A stretch of 64,000 bases of DNA from a virus (IMGVR_UViG_3300045283_000318:1-64000), one strand, 5' to 3'; shown: positions 6,529 to 13,800, numbered from the stretch's first letter. Numbers and translations are program-made. The notes: generated by a model not told the origin, from the sequence alone.

Positions 6529-6589
6529 TTGGCTAAATACCGGACTAAGTAACGTAGGCGTTCTATTACCTAGTCCGTTACTTAGCCAA
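6529..6589. repeat. 24-bp imperfect inverted repeat
   Basis: Left arm 6529-6552 and right arm 6566-6589 match at 21 of 24 positions (TTGGCTAA..A.CGGACTA.GTAA), loop of 13. It lies in a gene-free stretch (6402-6703) downstream of the leftward gene that ends at 6704. It could be a terminator-like hairpin, a processing site or a protein-bound cruciform. A short direct repeat, AGTAAGAAC twice, follows at 6612-6629. I see no gene between 6402 and 6703. Confidence 0.6.
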
Positions 6590-6703
6590 TTCTAGTGCCA
6601 TATATAAAATAAGTAAGAACAGTAAGAACAGCAGGCACAAGGTTGTAACTGCTTACGTTTTTCGTTCCCGCCTCCATGTTCCGGCTTACGCAAGTGGAAC
6701 ATG

Positions 6704-6940
6704 CTACGGGACGCGGAGCACGATCCACCATTTGCCGTCTGTCGAAAGCTGGATCTGCACGTGAACCCCGCGATTGTATTTGGCGTTCTTGGCCGCTTTG
6801 TTGAGTCGGCGCTCCTCGGCGAATGGTACAAGCATCCACTGCCCGATTTCCATGTCATCGAAAGGGTAAGCCGGCCTTGGCCCTCGCGGTTTGCTGTGGT
6901 CTTTCACACCCGGTATTGGCCCGTTCTTGATGTCGTGCAT
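6704..6940 (-). CDS. Hypothetical protein with an FDDMxVG-like motif
   Basis: 78 residues. YPFDDMEIGQWMLVPFAEERRLNK followed by a helix of Ala/Lys and IQLSTDGKWWIVLRV: a beta-strand pair around a helix, a layout common to short phage proteins that begin with PF..M..GD. Function unknown. It is divergent from the early gene at 7083 and may share the palindromic TTGCAA at 7025 as a -35 box. Confidence 0.65.
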   Translation of the reverse strand: MHDIKNGPIPGVKDHSKPRGPRPAYPFDDMEIGQWMLVPFAEERRLNKAAKNAKYNRGVHVQIQLSTDGKWWIVLRVP

Positions 6941-7024
6941 GAGACTTGCTCCTAGTTGCCTAAGCTTCTATATAGAATGCTAAGTGGCAAACTATGTAGT
7001 AACTTTATTGTGACCACAAACCGC

Positions 7025-7053
7025 TTGCAACCCCACCCGATACAATGTATAAC
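7025..7053 (+). promoter_or_regulatory. Early promoter with embedded operator
   Basis: TTGCAA (7025-7030), 17-base spacer, TATAAC (7048-7053). The perfect palindrome ATACAATGTAT (7040-7050) covers the spacer end and half of the -10 box, so a bound protein would block RNA polymerase. The gene that follows starts after AAGGGGAA. Confidence 0.65.
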
Positions 7054-7082
7054 AACCGGACACTAACGAAAGGGGAATCGAA

Positions 7083-7418
7083 ATGGCCAAATACTTCAAT
7101 GTTTCTCATGGTTTGCGCGGCTGCTACATGCCCGACGGCGATCCGTACATCGTCATGGTGCGCACGCGTCGCGAGCTCAAGGAAGTGATCGCCGGCGAAG
7201 CAAACAACATGGGGGACATGGTCGGATTGACCAAAGCGGCAATCGCGCGTCTCGCCGCCAATGCCTGGCACGAAGCGCAGAAGCCGAATCCGGCCTATCT
7301 GCCTCACTGCCTGCCGTGCCATGATCGCAGCGTTAAGATCGCCAAGTATTCCTATGGCATCTTCGTGTCCGTTGCGAGCCGCTCCGAGTACCTGGAACGC
7401 CAAGAGGCGGGGGAATAG
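7083..7418 (+). CDS. Hypothetical early protein
   Basis: 111 residues with a good ribosome site (AAAGGGGAAT). It opens with MAKYFNVSHGLRGCYMPD and contains a LTKAAIARLAANAWHEAQK helix and a YSYGIFVSVASRSEYLE end. Two cysteines (CLPCHD) could be redox or metal active but are isolated. First gene of the operator-controlled early operon. Confidence 0.6.
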   Translation: MAKYFNVSHGLRGCYMPDGDPYIVMVRTRRELKEVIAGEANNMGDMVGLTKAAIARLAANAWHEAQKPNPAYLPHCLPCHDRSVKIAKYSYGIFVSVASRSEYLERQEAGE

Positions 7419-7491
7419 CCTTCCCCCACCCAAAAACGAACGCTACCCCCTTTAAAACCAATCCTAGCCCCTACCCGGAAGGAACCGACCG

Positions 7492-7758
7492 ATGCGTTTC
7501 CGCTGCGATACCTCAGAAGCTCAGCCCGACGGCGCCGTTATCTGGTCCACGAAATGGATCGGAGGACCGACACTGGCCAAAATCGAGAATTGCCGCTTGG
7601 CCAATCTCGCTGGCGACATGCGCCGCACCGTCACTGTGACCGGGCATCCCGACACTTACTTTTCGATCCCGGCCGAATGTTCCATCGCTGGCGCCAAGGT
7701 GCGCGGCTATGTGACCTCGGAGGATAACAATCTGGTATTCCGCCAAACTTATTACTGA
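7492..7758 (+). CDS. Hypothetical early protein
   Basis: 88 residues, beta-rich (VIWSTKWIGGPTLAKIENC, RRTVTVTGHPDTYFSIPA, KVRGYVTSEDNNLVFR), preceded by GGAAGGAACC. No family recognised. The frame stays open for 58 more codons after its TGA (see the next gene). Confidence 0.6.
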   Translation: MRFRCDTSEAQPDGAVIWSTKWIGGPTLAKIENCRLANLAGDMRRTVTVTGHPDTYFSIPAECSIAGAKVRGYVTSEDNNLVFRQTYY

Positions 7759-7812
7759 CCTGCCCAAACCGCCCCTTGCGCCCGGCACCGAAAGGTTACC
7801 GGGCTCGACGAG

Positions 7813-7935
7813 GTGCTCGACAGCTACCCGGACATTGACCAGGCTGAATTTGAACAGCTCTGCGAACGCGGCACCATCTCCGGCCGCTTGGTCCGTGGTG
7901 ACAATGGCCGCTGGTACTTTTACCTTGGAATGTAG
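7813..7935 (+). CDS. Small hypothetical protein
   Basis: 40 residues from a GTG: DSYPDIDQAEFEQLCERGTI then GRWYFYLGM. Its composition is protein-like and it fills the gap between two genes in the same frame as the upstream gene. No strong ribosome site is seen, so start or read-through from upstream cannot be decided from sequence. Confidence 0.4.
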   Translation: MLDSYPDIDQAEFEQLCERGTISGRLVRGDNGRWYFYLGM

Positions 7936-7939
7936 CGTC

Positions 7940-8041
7940 ATGACCGCTCGCGACCTCGCCCAATGCACGATAGCCGGCGCCTTCTTTGGAATCTGCGCCC
8001 TCGCCGGCTACCTCACCGCTGGAATCCTCTATTTCGGTTGA
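7940..8041 (+). CDS. 33-residue membrane peptide
   Basis: ATG to TGA; one or two short hydrophobic stretches (TIAGAFFGICALAGYLTAGI) after a charged start (MTARDLAQ). The -35 box of the next promoter overlaps its stop. Function unknown. Confidence 0.45.
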   Translation: MTARDLAQCTIAGAFFGICALAGYLTAGILYFG

Positions 8042-8065
8042 CTCCAACCCGATACAATGTACTAT
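8038..8065 (+). promoter_or_regulatory. Early promoter with embedded operator
   Basis: TTGACT (8038-8043), 16-base spacer, TACTAT (8060-8065), with ATACAATGTAC (8052-8062; 10 of 11 match to the palindrome) across spacer and -10. Same architecture as at 7025 and 13275. Confidence 0.6.
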
Positions 8066-8094
8066 CACCCGACCAACTCACAAGGGGAACTGCC

Positions 8095-8550
8095 ATGCTT
8101 AAGATCCGCAAATTCAATTGCCTTGATGCGCTCCAATCCGCTGGCATCTCATACGAGGATGCCACGGCGCTCCGCCGCATCTCCATGACCTTGCACCGCT
8201 GGCACGAAATGGAATGCGGCGACTCCAACCAATTCGCTTCTTGGACCGTGGTGCGAGGCAGCAAGCAGCCGGAGGGATTCATCTATGACGATGACGGCAA
8301 GCCGTTCAAGGAAATTCACTGGAACACGCGCCCGACGCAATACGTCCCGATGCCCGACCTCGAGCGCGGCGCCCTGAAGCGTCTGGCCAAGATCATGGCG
8401 CGCTATTCCGGCTTTGTGTCTTACGTGCAGGGCGACCCGCGCGGCTGCGCGCTGTACATCCTCCGGCCGGGCGACCTGAACACGTTGGCGGGCGGGAACG
8501 GCGACGCTATCGAATCCTGCTACACTCGCGGCATTGCCGTCTATAAGTGA
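8095..8550 (+). CDS. Conserved phage protein of the ISMTLHRWHExECG type
   Basis: 151 residues; start follows AAGGGGAACTGCC. LRRISMTLHRWHEMECGDSN, LKRLAKIMARYSGFVSYVQ and DPRGCALYILRPGD with the ending YTRGIAVYK match a widespread phage protein of unknown function that I recall from many podo- and siphoviruses. Predicted mixed alpha/beta. Early-gene context suggests a role in host takeover or DNA metabolism. Confidence 0.7.
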   Translation: MLKIRKFNCLDALQSAGISYEDATALRRISMTLHRWHEMECGDSNQFASWTVVRGSKQPEGFIYDDDGKPFKEIHWNTRPTQYVPMPDLERGALKRLAKIMARYSGFVSYVQGDPRGCALYILRPGDLNTLAGGNGDAIESCYTRGIAVYK

Positions 8551-8560
8551 GGATCTGACC

Positions 8561-8773
8561 ATGCAACGCGACCGCAACGCCTCTGCCCGCCAGATCACCA
8601 ACCAGGACGATTTCCGCCGTCTGTTCTGGGATCGCCACCCGACCGCCGTTCGCAAGAAATACCGCAACGGCGACTACCCGGCCGACACCCGCACGGCTTT
8701 CGTTGACTTTGTCGACGCCTGCGCGCGGGATGGCATCATCAGCGAGCGCCTCGCCGCTCGCGTCACTCTCTAA
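8561..8773 (+). CDS. Hypothetical early protein
   Basis: 70 residues, basic N-terminal half (RDRNASARQITNQDDFRRL) and helical C-terminus (FVDFVDACARDGIISERLAA). RLFWDRHP..RKKYRNGDYP is a surface-like stretch. No family recognised. Confidence 0.55.
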   Translation: MQRDRNASARQITNQDDFRRLFWDRHPTAVRKKYRNGDYPADTRTAFVDFVDACARDGIISERLAARVTL

Positions 8774-8800
8774 TCACTCAAACCTCAAGGGGAACCACCA

Positions 8801-9319
8801 ATGATTGAGATTAAGCATCGTCTTACCGGCACCGTTCTGTACGCATCCGAGGCTGCAGTCACTGTACGCGAAGCGGTCATAGCCGCTGTAAAAGGTGGCG
8901 CGGACCTTGGTGGCGCGTACCTTGGTGGCGCGTACCTTGGTGGCGCGGACCTTGGTGGCGCGTACCTTCGTGGCGCGTACCTTGGTGGCGCGGACCTTGG
9001 TGGCGCGGACCTTGGTGGCGCGGACCTTGGTGGCGCGGACCTTGGTGGCGCGGACCTTGGTGGCGCGGACCTTGGTGGCGCGGACCTTGGTGGCCAATGG
9101 ATTATACAGGGACAAACCCGTTCCGACGGATATGCATTCTTCCTGCAGCGCCTCACCGCTGACTCCGAACCCATGATCAAGGCCGGTTGCCGCTATTTCA
9201 CGATTGCTCAGGCCGAAGTACATTGGACCAACACACGCGGTGGGACTCCACTCGGTTTCGAAACCCGTGCTATCGTCCGCGCCATGGTCGACACCATGCA
9301 CATCAGGGGGTTGAAATGA
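8801..9319 (+). CDS. Pentapeptide-repeat protein
   Basis: 172 residues; ribosome site AAGGGGAACC. Residues 32-98 are 13 five-residue units A(D/Y)L(G/R)G, the signature of the right-handed quadrilateral beta helix of pentapeptide-repeat proteins, some of which mimic DNA and bind gyrase. Flanks are a small N-terminal beta/alpha cap and a 75-residue C-terminal alpha/beta domain (FFLQRLTADSEPMIKAGCRY). The Tyr/Asp choice at one position is the main variation. Whether it mimics DNA is untested; the coil is short for that. Confidence 0.8.
   Translation: MIEIKHRLTGTVLYASEAAVTVREAVIAAVKGGADLGGAYLGGAYLGGADLGGAYLRGAYLGGADLGGADLGGADLGGADLGGADLGGADLGGADLGGQWIIQGQTRSDGYAFFLQRLTADSEPMIKAGCRYFTIAQAEVHWTNTRGGTPLGFETRAIVRAMVDTMHIRGLK
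8894..9088 (+). repeat. 15-bp tandem repeat, 13 units
   Basis: Unit GGTGGCGCG(G/T)ACCTT. Units differ at only two positions (G/T at 10, one C at 1 in unit 6). The near identity at silent sites means recent slippage or recombination expansion. The repeat has no stop in any of the six frames. Confidence 0.9.
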
Positions 9320-9564
9320 AAACCATCGAACACGCCGGCCTCGTCTGGGAGGTGCACTCGCCTTCCCTGTTCGTCCATGCCCATGACGGCTCCGTCGATA
9401 TCCTGGTCGGCTGCAACGGCCGCACCTGGCAGATCGGAATCAACGACACTTATCGCGATCGCCAGTTTTTCACCCGCAATCAGGCCATGGAGGCTTACGC
9501 CAAGGGGCTGGCCGATGCCCGCCGCGCGGCTGCAGGCTACCACGTCTCCGAGCTCGGGAACTAA
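9316..9564 (+). CDS. Hypothetical early protein
   Basis: 82 residues, ATGA overlap with the pentapeptide gene. A beta-rich first half (HAGLVWEVHSPSLFVHAHDG, ILVGCNGRTWQIGIND) is followed by a helix with FFTRNQAMEAYAKGLADARR. Possibly a partner of the pentapeptide-repeat protein given the coupling. No family recognised. Confidence 0.6.
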   Translation: MKTIEHAGLVWEVHSPSLFVHAHDGSVDILVGCNGRTWQIGINDTYRDRQFFTRNQAMEAYAKGLADARRAAAGYHVSELGN

Positions 9565-9569
9565 CCGGT

Positions 9570-9734
9570 ATGACCGAATCCGAAGCGCCTCCCCCGTCAC
9601 CGCGCGATGCCAAGAAGGCGTGGCTCGAGTTGCGCCGGCGCAATCCGCACTTGGCCGTGGATCATATCGACGGCAACCCGCGCAACAACGATTTGGCCAA
9701 TCTGCGGCTGGTCACCATCAAGGAAAACCGGTGA
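9570..9734 (+). CDS. Minimal HNH-like protein, 54 residues
   Basis: The stretch LAVDHIDGNPRNNDLANLRLV carries the H-x-D...N...N...N-L core of HNH nucleases, but it has neither zinc ribbons nor a DNA-recognition domain. It may be a nickase subunit, a regulator derived from a homing nuclease, or a remnant. GTG of the next gene overlaps its stop. Confidence 0.55.
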   Translation: MTESEAPPPSPRDAKKAWLELRRRNPHLAVDHIDGNPRNNDLANLRLVTIKENR

Positions 9735-9823
9735 AACCCCTCCTCGCCCACCTGCTGGCCGGCCCTGTCTTGGGATGGCTGGTCTGGCGCCTGATGCCGC
9801 GACGGGTGACGGGGCGCCGCTGA
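9731..9823 (+). CDS. 30-residue membrane peptide
   Basis: GTG start overlapping the HNH-like stop, with AAGGA six bases upstream. LLAHLLAGPVLGWLVWRLM is a hydrophobic helix; the end is strongly basic (PRRVTGRR). Looks like a small holin-like or inner-membrane peptide. Function unknown. Confidence 0.45.
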   Translation: MKPLLAHLLAGPVLGWLVWRLMPRRVTGRR

Positions 9824-9893
9824 TCACTTTTGACCTGACAGGAACCAAGTTCCGTGGTAAGGCGTTGCCCAATCTCTCACGAAAGCAGCATTC

Positions 9894-10121
9894 ATGGGCC
9901 GCCGATTTGACCCTGCCGAGCGTCACAGCGAGGATCTGATCGCTGCAATCGAGGATGCATCGCAGCACGTTGCCCATGTGATTCGCGAGGGTTTCCTGCT
10001 CCTCGCCCTCCAGATTGCGAGCGCGCAAGGTGCCCAGCCCGACAACAGCAAGGCGATCGAGGCACAGGTCGACAGGCTCAAGGGCCTGACCGGCCAGCTC
10101 AAGAAGTCCACAACCCCTTAA
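9894..10121 (+). CDS. Small coiled-coil protein, paralogue of next gene's N-terminus
   Basis: 75 residues, helical. LLLALQIASAQG and AIEAQVDRLKGLTGQL correspond position by position to ILALQNAMNAQG and AIEASVQKIRDLVGAL of the following gene. Ribosome site GAAAG is weak. Probably arose by duplication of the coiled-coil part. Confidence 0.6.
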   Translation: MGRRFDPAERHSEDLIAAIEDASQHVAHVIREGFLLLALQIASAQGAQPDNSKAIEAQVDRLKGLTGQLKKSTTP

Positions 10122-10141
10122 CCCCGCAGAAGGATCCCCAA

Positions 10142-10606
10142 ATGGCCGCCCCCGTTAACCAGGAAGCCCAAGCTCTCGCCGACCTCCAGCAGGCCGTCAC
10201 CGATATCGGCACCGCGATCGCCGCCGAGATTCTCGCGCTGCAGAACGCCATGAACGCGCAGGGCGTCAACAACACGCCGGCGATCGAGGCCAGCGTCCAG
10301 AAGATCCGCGACCTGGTCGGCGCCCTCAATCAGTCCCTGACCCCGCCGGTCGTCACCCCGGCCGCGCCCACCATCACCTCGCTGTCGCCTTCGACCGGCT
10401 CAGTCAACGGCGGCGATACCGTGACCGTGGCGGGAACCGGCCTGACCGGCGCGACTGTGACCGTGGGCGGCCTGCCGGCGACCTCGGTGCGGGTGGCCTC
10501 CGACACCTCGCTCACCTTCGTTACCCCGGCCAGCGTGGCGGGCCCGGCCAATGCCGTCATCACCACGCCCAACGGGACGGTGAGTTCGACCTTCACCTAC
10601 GCCTGA
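10142..10606 (+). CDS. Coiled coil fused to an IPT/TIG Ig-like domain
   Basis: 154 residues. Residues 1-65 form an Ala-rich coiled coil like the upstream gene. Residues 76-154 (PTITSLSPSTGSVNGGDTVT, then GTGLTGATVTVGG, then TVSSTFTYA) are a complete IPT/TIG immunoglobulin-like domain. Such domains often decorate phage capsids or bind cell-surface sugars. Its place among early genes and away from the virion block is unusual. Confidence 0.75.
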   Translation: MAAPVNQEAQALADLQQAVTDIGTAIAAEILALQNAMNAQGVNNTPAIEASVQKIRDLVGALNQSLTPPVVTPAAPTITSLSPSTGSVNGGDTVTVAGTGLTGATVTVGGLPATSVRVASDTSLTFVTPASVAGPANAVITTPNGTVSSTFTYA

Positions 10607-10778
10607 TATTCGGCAACGCGTGATCGGCTGTATCAGTTGAATCGATGAGTTCGGCGACCCACCAATCGTGCTCGCCGGGCGCATTGTGATCCTTGCAAGC
10701 AAGGTCGAACGTGTCGTAGGGGCCGTAATATAGCAGCCCTTCCACGGGGTTGCCTGCTATGACGATGAATTTAGGCAT
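10593..10778 (-). CDS. Hypothetical small protein
   Basis: 61 residues from MPKFIVIAGNPVEGLLYYGPYD. The motif IAGNPVEG..YYGPYD and HDWWVAELID recall a small phage protein with a single beta sheet. It is the last gene of the primase operon and its start overlaps the primase stop; its end overlaps the convergent TIG gene by 14 bases. Confidence 0.6.
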   Translation of the reverse strand: MPKFIVIAGNPVEGLLYYGPYDTFDLACKDHNAPGEHDWWVAELIDSTDTADHALPNIRRR

Positions 10779-13032
10779 AAATCTCACCTGTTTTCTTTCG
10801 CCACATGTTTGCGGTGGCGTTTCCGATTCGCTTCTTGTGCTTCTCGTATCCCAGGTTTTTCAGGATCGCGGCCGCGCGCATGGCGTCACCGATCGTCACC
10901 GAGTCGACGCGCCGCTGGATGAACTGGTTGTCGCATAGGACTTCGTTGACCGTCACCTCGGTTTTTTGTTTCAGTGCCAGATAGTTGGCGATCGGCTCGA
11001 CCCACCCATCGCTTTGCATCCTGTCTTCCTGTTCCGCGCCCGCCGCCTTCCACAGCCGTCCTGGTAGCGCGATGGTCTCTCCGGCTGCCTCGCGGTGCGC
11101 GGCTTCGGCCCAGATCTGGTCCCGGTCCTGCTGCAAGCCTGCGAGATCGATGCGTGACGTGGTGACCGGCCAGAAGCGGCGGTTACCGGTCTGGGATTTC
11201 AGGTATTCGTCATCGTTGGTTGTGGCGAAGAACACGGTGCGGCGCGGCCGGTCGACCCGGAATCGGCCGTAGGCCGGTCTGGCGCGATCGACCTTGCGGG
11301 AGGCGAACGCCTTGACGTGCTCGATATCGGCCTTTTTCATGCCGGTCAGGTCGGCAATTTCGTACAGCCATATCCCGCACATCGCTTCCTGCTGCTCCTT
11401 GTCCTGCTTGGCGAGGATGGACTGGTCCGAGAAGTTTTCAGGCCCGGCCAGAATTTCGATGGCGGTCGACTTGCCCTTGCCTTCTCCGCTTTCGAAAACC
11501 ACGATCTGATCAAACTTGGTGCCAGGCCAGCGCACGCGACGCACCGCGGCGATCAGGGTCAGGCGCCCGATGGCGCGGTTGAGCTCGGTATCAGGGGCGC
11601 CCATGTAGCGCTGCAACCACGTGTCGAGACGGGGCTGGCCGTCCCAGGCGAGGCCGTCGAGATAGTCGAGCACGGGATCATACTGGTGCTCAAGGCAGAG
11701 CTGGGTGCAGGCATCCCGGGTGTTTTCGGTCTTGGGGTCGAAGCCGAAGCGGTGGCGGATCATCTTGCGAATCATCTGGATGGCGTCGTCGGAGAGGTCG
11801 CCGGCCCACTGGTTGATGACGTGGCCGCCGACGGTCATTTTCTCGTGAAACAGGTCTTTCCGGCATTCGATGCCGAGTGCTGCGACTGCGATGCCTGCAT
11901 TGGTGCAGGTCGACTTCGGCTTGTTCTTATCGTCCAGATCCGCAAAGAAGATCGGTTGTTGCCCCCCGAACGCCGCTGGCAGGGCTTGATGCCCGTTGGC
12001 GCGGCCATTAAGGTGGGGCTGTTGCTGGACTAATTGCGGCCCATTCTTGCCCGGGGGCGCTTCTATCGCAGGGGCGCCCCCATTCCACCCGTGCTGCTGC
12101 GCCAGATGGTACAGCGTGCCGACCGACACGCCCGACCGTCGGAAGCTGTCCCACTTGGCTTCGCAGGCCGCCTGCGCGTACTTCTCGCGGCACGTCTGGC
12201 TCCACTCGTCCCAGATCACAAAGCCGAGATCGGTGCCGTCGGGCCGCTCCCACCCCAGATCTTTGAGCGCCATGCCGACCTGGAACCAGGTTTCGTACTG
12301 ATTCGCAGGGATCGCCGACAGCGCCGAGATCAGTCGCGCCTGCTCGGCCGGTGACCATATCGGTTTAAGGCTGTCGGCTAATGCATTAACGTTGCGGGTT
12401 ATTGTTTCCGGTCGGGAAAGATGCGCTGGCAATTGACCCAGATGGTCAAGACCCGTCTCCCGGGGAGTTTTATTTGCAATCTCATAGCCTTGGGACCATT
12501 GTCTTAGCCAATCGGGTAAGGTTGCTACGGGTAACTTCTTGATCCAAGTATAGATCCGGCCGGAAGCATGGCGACTGGGCGCGGCGACGACATACCCCCC
12601 TTCACCCCGGACGTGGACCTTACCCACGGCTGAAGACCGCACTTGAGGCGAATCAGGACGTGTGAGGTAAAAAGCGTGAAAACCGTTTCCTGTCTGCGCA
12701 AGGAGTGTCGCAGGGGGTGCGCCGTGCGCCGCAACCAGCGCCTTGAACTCTTCCATGCCCTCGCGGCCATCGATGTCGATGACGACGAGGCCTGAGCCGG
12801 TTGCGATTCCGATATTGGCATCGGGCCAACGGGCCCACCATTTGCGAATTTGTTCGAGATCATCCGTTGCGTCCTTGAAACCTCTTGCGGTACGGGGATG
12901 CTTACCCACTCCTTTACCATCGGCATGAGCCTTGCCGCAAGTGCACACGCCGTTGACGACCGTGTGCAACGGGAACACCCCCCATTTCATGCGTGCGTAG
13001 GCACACGCAGCAGCGAGCATGTCATTCGACAT
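10771..13032 (-). CDS. Bifunctional primase-helicase (prim-pol + VapE-type ATPase)
   Basis: 753 residues. Residues 1-170 match a bifunctional primase/polymerase domain: WGVFPLHT, KHPRTARGFKDAT, then WPDANIGIATGSGLVVIDID with the acidic pair. A PriCT-like linker follows (ALSAIPANQYETWFQVGMAL near 235). The C-terminal half is the virulence-associated-E/phage helicase type (PVLDYLDGLAWDG, Walker A GEGKGKST near 515, then FFATTNDDEYL and TGNRRFWPV). Together these would synthesise primers and unwind at the phage origin. It is alone on the minus strand with its small partner, between two rightward blocks. Confidence 0.9.
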   Translation of the reverse strand: MSNDMLAAACAYARMKWGVFPLHTVVNGVCTCGKAHADGKGVGKHPRTARGFKDATDDLEQIRKWWARWPDANIGIATGSGLVVIDIDGREGMEEFKALVAAHGAPPATLLAQTGNGFHAFYLTRPDSPQVRSSAVGKVHVRGEGGYVVAAPSRHASGRIYTWIKKLPVATLPDWLRQWSQGYEIANKTPRETGLDHLGQLPAHLSRPETITRNVNALADSLKPIWSPAEQARLISALSAIPANQYETWFQVGMALKDLGWERPDGTDLGFVIWDEWSQTCREKYAQAACEAKWDSFRRSGVSVGTLYHLAQQHGWNGGAPAIEAPPGKNGPQLVQQQPHLNGRANGHQALPAAFGGQQPIFFADLDDKNKPKSTCTNAGIAVAALGIECRKDLFHEKMTVGGHVINQWAGDLSDDAIQMIRKMIRHRFGFDPKTENTRDACTQLCLEHQYDPVLDYLDGLAWDGQPRLDTWLQRYMGAPDTELNRAIGRLTLIAAVRRVRWPGTKFDQIVVFESGEGKGKSTAIEILAGPENFSDQSILAKQDKEQQEAMCGIWLYEIADLTGMKKADIEHVKAFASRKVDRARPAYGRFRVDRPRRTVFFATTNDDEYLKSQTGNRRFWPVTTSRIDLAGLQQDRDQIWAEAAHREAAGETIALPGRLWKAAGAEQEDRMQSDGWVEPIANYLALKQKTEVTVNEVLCDNQFIQRRVDSVTIGDAMRAAAILKNLGYEKHKKRIGNATANMWRKKTGEIYA

Positions 13033-13159
13033 GAGCCGAATGCCCTAACACGTTGTGGCGCTGCGCCATTGTCGGTCTACCCCTTGCCTCTGAAATCCGG
13101 TGATGGTATCAAGGCGATGCGGCTCCCTTATTCCCCTGTGGGCGCGCACTCGGTGATCG

Positions 13160-13192
13160 CCCCGCCAGTAACCCCCTTGCTGGCGGGGTTTT
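13160..13192 (+). terminator. Strong rho-independent terminator, rightward
   Basis: CCCCGCCAG (13160-13168) pairs with CTGGCGGGG (13180-13188) and is followed by TTTT. It faces right although the nearest plus gene ends 2.5 kb upstream and the adjacent primase gene runs left. It may end an untranslated transcript or shield the next promoter. No gene is seen in 13033-13327. Confidence 0.75.
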
Positions 13193-13274
13193 CGTGAAGC
13201 GCGGATGCGGAGACTGCTCCCGCCGTCACGGTTTCGTCAAGAGCGATTTTTTACGCACATCTCAACTTTTCGAG

Positions 13275-13308
13275 TTGATCGTTCGTAAAATCATGCTATA
13301 CATTGTCC
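13275..13308 (+). promoter_or_regulatory. Promoter of the replication block, with operator
   Basis: TTGATC (13275-13280), 16-base spacer, TATACA (13297-13302). ATACATTGTCC (13298-13308) is a 9 of 11 match to the ATACA-W-TGTAT palindrome and overlaps the -10 box. It is followed by AAGGGGAAA and the first gene. Confidence 0.6.
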
Positions 13309-13327
13309 ATAGCAAGGGGAAACCACA

Positions 13328-13618
13328 ATGCTGGATATCGATGCGGAGACCGAGTTGGCGGTGCTTTTGCCTGCCTATCGCATTCCTGATCAGGCCCGAA
13401 TCACGAAGCGAACCGGCGAGCAGTACTACGTTCTTCGCCACAACATCACGGTTTATCAGGCTGACAAATCGACGCCGCTGAACTTGGAAGGCGACTTTCT
13501 CATTGGTCCCAACGGAAGTGTGAATCAGATCAAGCAGGATACCTTGCTTCTCTGGCGCGTTCCGGCTGATGAGCTGGTCGAGCAGTTGCAAGCGGCATGG
13601 GAGCCGATCCCGCAATGA
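13328..13618 (+). CDS. Hypothetical protein, first gene of the replication operon
   Basis: 96 residues. MLDIDAETELAVLLPAYRIP, YYVLRHNITVYQADKS and LIGPNGSVNQIKQDTLLLWR suggest a small beta-rich domain followed by a helix. No family recognised. Strong ribosome site AAGGGGAAACC. Confidence 0.6.
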   Translation: MLDIDAETELAVLLPAYRIPDQARITKRTGEQYYVLRHNITVYQADKSTPLNLEGDFLIGPNGSVNQIKQDTLLLWRVPADELVEQLQAAWEPIPQ

Positions 13619-13800
13619 TCCCCCACCCCTCCGATCCCGAGCGCCCGACTCATCTCGACATGCAGAAATTGCGTATGGACCAGCACTGGCGCCGTGGTGA
13701 TATCCTGGACAACACGTATCTTCGATCGCTTTTCATCCTTGGCTACCTGCCGGACGAGGCGAACACGGAGCTGAGGCTTTTGAAGATGGAGGGGAAGTGA
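13615..13800 (+). CDS. Hypothetical helical protein
   Basis: 61 residues, ATGA overlap with the upstream gene and GTGA overlap with the downstream nuclease. The C-terminal half (DILDNTYLRSLFILGYLPDE, then ANTELRLLKMEGK) is a helix pair of a type seen in small phage proteins. Function unknown. Confidence 0.6.
   Translation: MIPHPSDPERPTHLDMQKLRMDQHWRRGDILDNTYLRSLFILGYLPDEANTELRLLKMEGK

Noticed and set aside
8774-9301. Long minus-strand and other-frame open readings across the pentapeptide array (repeats of SAPPR or ARTLV)
   Set aside because: They arise because the 15-bp repeat has no stop in any frame; only the plus frame has a ribosome site, cap domains and a known fold.
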